Under the pieces are notes generated by a model that was given only the letters and a program-made list of their open reading frames with translations, made no database searches and was not told where the DNA came from. This document shows positions 1 through 4,429 of a DNA stretch of 6,734 nt, one piece after another. Location: the NCBI GenBank assembly GCA_934096605.1, contig CAKOMI010000050.1, positions 1-6,734 on the forward strand, given 5' to 3'. A program made the position numbers and the translations under genes. The DNA comes from an uncultured Bacilli bacterium (GTDB lineage Bacteria; Bacillota_I; Bacilli_A; RF39; UBA660). Within the stretch, counting starts at the first letter, position 1. Each line of letters begins with the position of its first letter.

Positions 1-60
1 TATTATTCCTAATATAGCTATTACGGCTAATAATTCAACTAATGTAAACCCTTTTTTCAT
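1..60 (-). CDS. Type IV prepilin, N-terminal fragment (runs off the left edge)
   Basis: Only the first 20 codons are in the window. They read MKKG followed by FTLVELLAVIAILGII, which is the class III (type IV pilin) signal: a short basic leader, a Gly cleaved by prepilin peptidase, an N-methylated Phe, Glu at mature position 5, and the hydrophobic helix that packs the pilus core. The ATG at 60 has an AGGA-type ribosome binding site seven bases upstream. The protein would be a pilin or pseudopilin of a type IV pilus, a competence pseudopilus (ComGC-like) or a Gram-positive Tad/T2S-like system. The visible part cannot decide among these. It is separated from the upstream DUF296 gene by 162 nt holding two hairpins, so it is probably its own transcription unit, although I found no convincing promoter for it. 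Confidence 0.88.
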   Translation of the reverse strand, partial: MKKGFTLVELLAVIAILGII

Positions 61-102
61 AACCAATCCTACTTTCACATTTATTTTATCAAAATTAAAC
101 TT

Positions 103-148
103 AAAAAAAAAGAAGAATTTTAACAATTTTTAAAATTCTACTTTTTTT
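103..148 (-). terminator. AT-rich hairpin flanked by A and T tracts, possible (bidirectional) terminator
   Basis: A perfect 10-bp stem pairs 114-123 with 130-139 around a 6-nt loop. On the minus strand it is followed, after two bases, by nine T (plus-strand A103-111). On the plus strand it is followed by seven T (142-148). The shape is that of an intrinsic terminator readable in both directions, but the stem has only two G-C pairs. It lies between the DUF296 terminator and the prepilin ATG, so it could instead be a leader attenuator of the prepilin gene. The rest of the 61-222 gap is featureless AT-rich DNA. Confidence 0.5.
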
Positions 149-208
149 AATTATTATTAATTAGCAAGCAAGTTAAACATTTTATCTTGGATATTGAAAT
201 TAAAAGGC

Positions 209-256
209 AAAAAAAGAAACTGTTATTCAAAATCGAATAAATTTAAACCAGTTTCT
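209..256 (-). terminator. Intrinsic terminator overlapping the end of the DUF296 gene
   Basis: Read on the minus strand, AGAAACTG (256-249) pairs with CAGTTTCT (222-215), an 8-bp outer stem. Inside the 26-nt loop a second 6-bp stem pairs 240-235 with 228-223. The outer stem is followed at once by seven T (plus-strand A209-215) and then GCC. The stop codon of the DUF296 gene (223-225) lies inside the structure. This probably ends the four-gene operon that begins near 2626. Confidence 0.68.
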
Positions 257-645
257 GGATCTTTTTTTCTATTTATTTTACCATCAATAACATGTAAAAC
301 AATTTCACCTGTTGCGCTAATGTAGGCTTCTTTTAAGTGGCCACCTACAACATGACCTAAGGTATCGCCTGCACTCATATGAATATGACTATAGTGTTCA
401 TTATCCATGGTATCAATTGTCCCAACTAAAGATACAATTTCATAAGTACCAGTAAAATGATTAGGACAAAAGGCTTTTTTATCTAAATCATAAACACCAA
501 CTGTAAAGTCATTAGTGGCTCCTAAACCATTAACACTAGCAAGTAAAATATTTTCTTTTAAAGCAACATTTCTAAGTTCAGAAATTATTTCTTCTCCTTT
601 ATCAATTCTTACAAGGATATCATTATTAAATCTTTTATATTCCAT
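223..645 (-). CDS. PPC/DUF296-domain protein (PD1-like)
   Basis: A 140-residue protein that is essentially one PPC (plant and prokaryote conserved, DUF296) domain, full length for the stand-alone bacterial form. The family hallmark is clear: HIH at residues 87-89, then GHVVGGHL at 97-104. H87, H89 and H103 match the conserved histidines that bind a metal in solved family members, which are trimers. The C-terminal part (IVLHVIDGKI, then DPETGLNLFDFE) is also typical. In plants the domain follows AT-hooks in DNA-binding proteins. The bacterial single-domain proteins have no settled function, and no AT-hook is present here, so DNA binding should not be assumed. The start is the ATG at 645 with GAGG seven bases upstream. 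It lies 30 nt downstream of the LysM gene on the same strand and is probably the last gene of that operon. It has no signal peptide and is likely cytoplasmic. Confidence 0.9.
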   Translation of the reverse strand: MEYKRFNNDILVRIDKGEEIISELRNVALKENILLASVNGLGATNDFTVGVYDLDKKAFCPNHFTGTYEIVSLVGTIDTMDNEHYSHIHMSAGDTLGHVVGGHLKEAYISATGEIVLHVIDGKINRKKDPETGLNLFDFE

Positions 646-675
646 TTTTACACCTCGTAAGTATTATATCACAAG

Positions 676-1026
676 TTAAGCACGATTATTAACTAAAATT
701 TGACCTTCTGATAAGTAAATAACCCCATTTTTCTTTAATAGTTCTTCACTAGTAATTTTAAATTTATCCGCTACTAAGTCTAAAGTGTCGCCTTCTTTAG
801 TTATATAATAACTATAACCACTTTTAGGAATTAGTATTTGCTGTTTTGGATAGATATAGTCTTCCATAGAAAGACCATTTATACTAGCTAATAACTCAGG
901 ATTAATATTATATTCTCTTGCTATTTTATATAATGAATCACCTTTTTCAATAATATAGTAATTAAAATAATTTTGATTGTTTTGAGGCTTTATAGCTCGG
1001 TTATCAAAGTTTTCATATTGTTCCAT
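676..1026 (-). CDS. Small protein with two LysM domains, no signal peptide
   Basis: 116 residues from the ATG at 1026. Two LysM units follow a polar Asn/Gln-rich lead of about 22 residues. The first runs from YYIIEKGDSLYKIAREYNI to the PKQQILIPK end. The second runs from YYITKEGDTLDLVADKFKI to LSEGQILV. LysM binds N-acetylglucosamine-containing glycans such as peptidoglycan. There is no signal peptide, transmembrane segment or catalytic domain, so the protein would act from inside the cell, be released by lysis, or be a coat-type protein such as the LysM proteins of spore-formers. The sequence does not settle which. A GTG at 1038 could extend the frame by four codons, but it lies inside the Shine-Dalgarno sequence and was rejected. 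The gene follows the propeller gene by 46 nt and precedes the DUF296 gene by 30 nt. Confidence 0.86.
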   Translation of the reverse strand: MEQYENFDNRAIKPQNNQNYFNYYIIEKGDSLYKIAREYNINPELLASINGLSMEDYIYPKQQILIPKSGYSYYITKEGDTLDLVADKFKITSEELLKKNGVIYLSEGQILVNNRA

Positions 1027-1070
1027 AAAAAAAATCACTCCTAATATAAGGTATGTAGAAATGATTTTTT
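1027..1070 (-). promoter_or_regulatory. Hairpin enclosing the LysM-gene ribosome binding site
   Basis: On the minus strand AAAAAATCA (1070-1062) can pair with TGATTTTTT (1037-1029), nine pairs around a 24-nt loop. The Shine-Dalgarno AGGAGTGAT (1042-1034) overlaps the 3' arm, and its AGG could also pair with a CCT in the loop. The arm runs into eight T ending directly at the ATG. The element therefore looks both like a weak terminator after the propeller gene and like a fold that could mask the ribosome binding site. Almost all arm pairs are A-U, so stability is modest. Confidence 0.42.
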
Positions 1071-1072
1071 GG

Positions 1073-2185
1073 TTAATCAGTTATAAATATTTGGTTATCG
1101 TTATTGAAATGCCATTCAAAGTTAGTTAAGACTTTTGTTTCTTTAGTGCCATCAAAATGATAAAGAGTATCTTTATTTAAATAGAAGATATCATCATTAT
1201 AAAAACTGATAATTTTAAAGTCATTATTATTTAAGACTTTGATTTGTTTAGATTGAAAGTTTTTATAGATATAATTATCTTGAATGTTATAAGTAACTAG
1301 GTTATCATTTATAAAAGTATTATCTTGATAAAGGAGTTTATTCATCGTTACTTTGTTAAAGCCATTTTGATAAATTATGCCACCTTTACTTTCAGTACCT
1401 ACAACTTTAATAGTTTTCTTTTTAATATTTAGAACCCATTCTTTTTTTTCATGTTTATCAATTAAATATATGTCATTGTCTTTAGTACCTAGAATACTAC
1501 TATCAAAGTAAATCGGTTCTTTTATGGACCACTCATTAACACGCATAGTAAGCATATCAATGATATAAATTTTAGAGAATGAGTATTCGGAATCTAAATC
1601 AGGTACTATTAGTTTATTATTTATTTTAGTTATTAATTTAGGCGTGTATGTTTCTTTGTTAAAAAGATTTATTTCTTTTTTAGTGTTAGCACTGATAACA
1701 GAAAATCCTTTGTAGTTCCAAAGATAGTAGATATGATTATCAAGATTATAAATAGTTGTATTATTGTAAGTATCTTCAGTGGAAGAACTACTAGTAATAT
1801 TTAATTCTTCTTTTAAGGAATCATTAATAAAATTAACAGATATTTCTGTATTATCTTTTAAGCAAAGAACAGGTATTTCGATGGTTTTGCCTTCTACCTT
1901 AAGACAAGTAGTATCATCTAAAGTATGTTCTTCAATGCTTTTTATCTCTTTACTTTTAATTTTCTTAGAACTATTTAAAAAGTAGTTAAGAGTTTTTTCT
2001 TGGTTAGAAAAATTCCATGTATAATAGTTTTCTTTTTGATTATAAGATTCAGTAATATACCAATTATTTACCTTATAGTTTATAGTAGACTTTTTAAATA
2101 AAAGAAAGACTAAAAAGACAATTATAAGTAAGAAAAAAAGAAACAAGATGTTTTTAACAATTTTCTTTGGTTTCTTCTTCAACAT
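1073..2185 (-). CDS. Single-pass membrane protein with beta-propeller-like extracellular region
   Basis: 370 residues. A short Lys-rich cytoplasmic head (KKKPKK) precedes one strong transmembrane helix at about residues 11-30, giving an N-in, C-out anchor. Residues 140-370 contain recurrent short beta-strand units of the type 'xxYLWNYKGFSVI', 'KIYIIDMLT', 'DIYLIDKHEKKEWVLN', 'DIFYLNKDTLYHFDG', spaced about 40-50 residues apart. This is the texture of a beta-propeller or sensor-like repeat domain, but no family motif is recognisable, so the function is unknown. Cys94 and Cys108 could form a disulfide. The ATG at 2185 lies inside the 3' end of the PH gene (32-nt overlap) and has only a weak AAGAAAG upstream. 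Translation is therefore probably coupled to the PH gene. No other Met occurs before residue 211 and the transmembrane helix needs this start. The two proteins may act together at the membrane (inference). Confidence 0.72.
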   Translation of the reverse strand: MLKKKPKKIVKNILFLFFLLIIVFLVFLLFKKSTINYKVNNWYITESYNQKENYYTWNFSNQEKTLNYFLNSSKKIKSKEIKSIEEHTLDDTTCLKVEGKTIEIPVLCLKDNTEISVNFINDSLKEELNITSSSSTEDTYNNTTIYNLDNHIYYLWNYKGFSVISANTKKEINLFNKETYTPKLITKINNKLIVPDLDSEYSFSKIYIIDMLTMRVNEWSIKEPIYFDSSILGTKDNDIYLIDKHEKKEWVLNIKKKTIKVVGTESKGGIIYQNGFNKVTMNKLLYQDNTFINDNLVTYNIQDNYIYKNFQSKQIKVLNNNDFKIISFYNDDIFYLNKDTLYHFDGTKETKVLTNFEWHFNNDNQIFITD

Positions 2186-2606
2186 GAATACACTTTCTTT
2201 TGGCTTCCATCATAAAGGTAGATATTTCTGTTTCAAGTTCTACTAAAGCTTTTTTAGAAAGGTTAGAAACAACTATATTTTCTTTAACTGTATCAATAAC
2301 AATTTTACCCCATATTAAACCTTCATATACTTGCATATCATTATATAAATCTGGTGTAATACTATTTAAAACATAACCAAATAAAACTCTTTTTTGTCCA
2401 ATTAATAGTCTTTTATCTGTAATAGCTATAGCGCATGTTTCAAAGTAATCAAATGGGCTTTCATTTTTTTGGCCAACAAAAGCATATTTAATTTCTTCAT
2501 CAGGATTAATGTGTCTATCTATAACGTTGGCATTAGGAAATAAACGCCAAGCAACTGTACCACGGTACTTTCTTTTAAATTTTTTAACCATTTCATAACA
2601 ACTCAT
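2154..2606 (-). CDS. Bacterial PH-like domain protein, cytoplasmic
   Basis: 150 residues from the ATG at 2606. A basic N-terminal stretch (MVKKFKRKYRGTVAWRLF) precedes a compact alpha/beta region at about residues 38-135. It has the pattern of bacterial PH (bPH/YokE-like) domains: 'EEIKYAFVGQK', a central 'AIAITDKRLLIGQKR' strand pair with the usual TDKRLLI signature, later 'GKIVIDTVKENIVV' strands, and a C-terminal helix 'ALVELETEISTFMMEAKRK'. Such domains act as protein- or lipid-interaction modules and no enzyme motif is present. There is no signal peptide or membrane span. A GTG at 2615 would add three codons but falls within the AGAGGTG ribosome binding site, so it was rejected. The gene is first in the probable operon with the propeller, LysM and DUF296 genes, and its end overlaps the next gene. 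Confidence 0.7.
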   Translation of the reverse strand: MSCYEMVKKFKRKYRGTVAWRLFPNANVIDRHINPDEEIKYAFVGQKNESPFDYFETCAIAITDKRLLIGQKRVLFGYVLNSITPDLYNDMQVYEGLIWGKIVIDTVKENIVVSNLSKKALVELETEISTFMMEAKRKCIHVEEETKENC

Positions 2607-2612
2607 TGTTAA

Positions 2613-2619
2613 CACCTCT
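2613..2619 (-). promoter_or_regulatory. Ribosome binding site fixing the PH-gene start
   Basis: The minus strand reads AGAGGTG, with GAGG eight bases before the ATG at 2606. Because the in-frame GTG at 2615 is part of this site, the ATG at 2606 is the likely start. Confidence 0.75.
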
Positions 2620-2632
2620 TTTTCTTAATTTA

Positions 2633-2661
2633 ATTATACTTTAAAAAAAGAGAGTGTGCAA
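2633..2661 (-). promoter_or_regulatory. Promoter of the PH-propeller-LysM-DUF296 operon
   Basis: The minus strand shows TTGCAC (2661-2656), a 17-nt spacer and a perfect TATAAT (2638-2633). Transcription would begin near 2626, about 20 nt before the PH start codon and just ahead of its ribosome binding site. The -35 matches consensus only in TTG. It overlaps the 3' arm of the upstream terminator hairpin, so the two elements share DNA. A second TATAAT at 2682-2677 lies upstream of the terminator and is a poorer candidate. Confidence 0.6.
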
Positions 2662-2673
2662 TAATTTACACAC
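2643..2673 (-). terminator. Intrinsic terminator of the surface-protein gene
   Basis: On the minus strand GTGTGT (2673-2668) pairs with GCACAC (2659-2654), six pairs including one G-U, around an 8-nt loop. This is followed by TCTC and seven T (plus-strand A2643-2649). It starts 19 nt after the stop codon of the surface-protein gene. Confidence 0.62.
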
Positions 2674-2691
2674 CATATTATACAAGGTCTA

Positions 2692-4278
2692 TTAATTCCC
2701 TGATAAGATGAATGGATTACCCATGCTACCATCTCCACTTTGGACTCCCACAGAGTGTGACAGATAAACAACAGGCCGAGTCCCATGGCCGCCGTATGCA
2801 CTGTAGCCGTTGATGCTGCCAGAAGAGCTTACATAGAACGCATAGTTTGCACCAGAAGAGACTGCATGTGGCGTGAGTGTCCATTGATGGAAGCTGTTAA
2901 ATAACCAGTCATTATTTTTGCAATCACTTGCACTGCTGCTACTCCAACTACTTAAATTTGTATTTAAACATGTTGTTCTATCCATTGTGTCTCCACCACT
3001 CGTTGCATAGCCGTAATCTGATGGATACATTAAACCAACTTTCCCGGTCCATGTTGTTGTTCTTTCTAAATCATCATTACAATAGTCACCACTTGAACAT
3101 ATTTTACCGTTTCTAGTTCCTCGTTCTTCTGTATACCATTTACTTGCTATTTGACTATTTTTCGTTGTCGTTCCTGTATTCCATACAGCATCACTTATTA
3201 AAGACTTTAATTTATCTTTTATACCTGTACTTGTGAAATCGCAGGCTATTGTTCCATTGTTGTTAGATAAATAACATGTCCCTGACACACTATTCCAGTA
3301 TAATGATCCACCTACTGACTCACTTTCATATCCTGGATTTAGTAGTTTCATTAAATCAGCCCCGCTCCATTCATTTACTCCCCATCCACTATTGATACTT
3401 GATTCACTTGTATCCCATGAATATCCACCTATAGAGCCAGCTCTTATTAATTTTACTCTATCACTCTTGTTACCTGTACCATCATCAATGTCTTTCATGA
3501 CACCGATGATTCGCCATATATCGCCATCGATACTTACATAGTTATTCGGATTAGAACCGATATATCTTGTGTTACCATAATCATCTACCACTGTATCACT
3601 TGCTGTATCTGCTACATAATCACTTAGAGGTACTTTCCTTTTTTCAAGTATTAATTTAACACTTATTTCTCCACTAAAACTTTTACCTTGTTGGGCGTCT
3701 TGAGAGTAATCAGCATTTTTATAATGATATACTAAGTAATATGTTGTTTTAGCAAGTGTACTATTATCAAAGTCTACTTGTTCTAAGATAATTTGATTTT
3801 TATTTTTTAAAGATTTTGGTCCATAGACTTTCACGGGAGTTCCATTTATTGTTAACGTGTCTTCTTTATAGTATTGTTTTGTGGTATCACCACTTATTGT
3901 ACTACTTCCTTCTTTAATAGTAACGTTATTAGTAGTTGTATCTACTGATTTATAAAGACTTATTTCCACATCGCTTCCAAAAGACTCATCTATCATTCCT
4001 TTTAAATCTATTTCATAAATGCCTTTACCTGTTGCACTATTTTTATCAATTGTGAATGTTTGAATACCTATTTCACCAGGTAGTAGACCAGAACTTTCAA
4101 ATACTTTTGTTCCTTCCCATTTAATATCACCTAAGTTTTCCGTTACGATATTTAAGTCCTTATCATTACCACTCGTTTTGCTTGTCGTCACAAAATAAGC
4201 GTAACTGGCACCAACAGTAGCAGCAATAACTAGTAATAAAACTACTACTGCTATTATTGTTTTCTTTTCATTTTTCAT
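2692..4278 (-). CDS. Exported surface protein with C-terminal WRIIGV/RPVVYLS (DUF6273-like) domain
   Basis: 528 residues. Residues 1-29 form a signal sequence: basic head MKNEKK, a hydrophobic core, then ATVGASYAYF, which resembles the SipW-processed leaders of TasA/camelysin-type proteins. Residues 40-212 are beta-rich and Thr/Ser-rich with no lysine clusters, like a fibre or adhesin module. From about residue 233 (YGNTRYIG, PNNYVSI, WRIIGV at 255-260) to the end lies the domain often annotated DUF6273, common in many copies in uncultured gut Firmicutes. It ends in WTLTP (466-470), GTRPVVYLS (499-507) and GDGSMGNPFIL (515-525). Six cysteines (335, 346, 393, 400, 437, 453) probably form disulfides outside the cell. 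No sortase motif or C-terminal anchor is seen, so it is secreted or held by the uncleaved N-terminus. The ATG at 4278 has AGAGGT six bases upstream. The last 180 coding bases are far richer in GC than the rest. The gene is monocistronic, with its own promoter and terminator. Confidence 0.82.
   Translation of the reverse strand: MKNEKKTIIAVVVLLLVIAATVGASYAYFVTTSKTSGNDKDLNIVTENLGDIKWEGTKVFESSGLLPGEIGIQTFTIDKNSATGKGIYEIDLKGMIDESFGSDVEISLYKSVDTTTNNVTIKEGSSTISGDTTKQYYKEDTLTINGTPVKVYGPKSLKNKNQIILEQVDFDNSTLAKTTYYLVYHYKNADYSQDAQQGKSFSGEISVKLILEKRKVPLSDYVADTASDTVVDDYGNTRYIGSNPNNYVSIDGDIWRIIGVMKDIDDGTGNKSDRVKLIRAGSIGGYSWDTSESSINSGWGVNEWSGADLMKLLNPGYESESVGGSLYWNSVSGTCYLSNNNGTIACDFTSTGIKDKLKSLISDAVWNTGTTTKNSQIASKWYTEERGTRNGKICSSGDYCNDDLERTTTWTGKVGLMYPSDYGYATSGGDTMDRTTCLNTNLSSWSSSSASDCKNNDWLFNSFHQWTLTPHAVSSGANYAFYVSSSGSINGYSAYGGHGTRPVVYLSHSVGVQSGDGSMGNPFILSGN
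2701..2890 (-). other. GC-shifted 3' segment of the surface-protein gene, candidate variable region
   Basis: Counting directly, plus-strand 2701-2880 holds 90 G/C in 180 bases (50%), with 35 of 60 in 2761-2820. Blocks in the first half of the same gene (3781-3840 and 3901-3960) are each 16 of 60. In frame, residues 487-498 use GGC, AGC, ATC, AAC, GGC, TAC, AGT, GCA, TAC, GGC, GGC, CAT: eleven of twelve end in C or T, and nine end in C. The segment encodes the end of the domain from WTLTP to RPVVYLS. It may be a diversified cassette or a region acquired by recombination. No repeat copy is present in the window. Confidence 0.45.
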
Positions 4279-4346
4279 AGCTTACCTCTCTACTCCTAGC
4301 ATGGATAATTTAATACTTTTTATGCTTTTTATGTATCTACTATCTC

Positions 4347-4364
4347 TACCATAAATAAATGGTA
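4347..4364. repeat. Perfect inverted repeat, operator-like
   Basis: TACCAT (4347-4352) and ATGGTA (4359-4364) form 6-bp perfect arms separated by AAATAA. The right arm coincides with the proposed -10 box of the surface-protein gene and the other arm falls near its transcription start. This is the position expected of a repressor site. No regulator is in the window. Confidence 0.4.
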
Positions 4365-4387
4365 TCATAAAGATATCATTTTTTCAA
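4359..4387 (-). promoter_or_regulatory. Putative promoter of the surface-protein gene
   Basis: The minus strand has TTGAAA (4387-4382, five of six to consensus), a 17-nt spacer and TACCAT (4364-4359, four of six) preceded by TGA, an extended -10 motif. The start would be near 4352, giving a leader of about 75 nt that holds no obvious structure. The site sits directly downstream of the preceding gene's terminator. Confidence 0.42.
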
Positions 4388-4402
4388 CGCTATTTTTTCA
4401 GC

Positions 4403-4429
4403 AAAAAATAACTCCTACTTAGAGTTATT
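4403..4429 (-). terminator. Intrinsic terminator of the Cys-repeat gene
   Basis: On the minus strand AATAACTC (4429-4422) pairs with GAGTTATT (4414-4407), eight perfect pairs around a 7-nt loop. The T run (plus-strand A4403-4408) begins with the last two bases of the second arm. The stop codon at 4425-4427 is part of the first arm, so the gene ends inside its own terminator. Confidence 0.72.

Noticed and set aside
1779..1985. Plus-strand 68-codon frame inside the propeller gene
   Set aside because: Antisense shadow with no ribosome binding site or recognisable domain.
2701..2890. Remnant of an insertion sequence or foreign insertion as cause of the GC shift
   Set aside because: The reading frame and the conserved RPVVYLS...GDGS..NPF end continue without interruption, and no inverted repeats or target duplications flank the segment.
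2928..3116. Plus-strand 62-codon frame inside the surface-protein gene
   Set aside because: Antisense shadow, His/Leu/Asn-rich low-complexity translation without a ribosome binding site.
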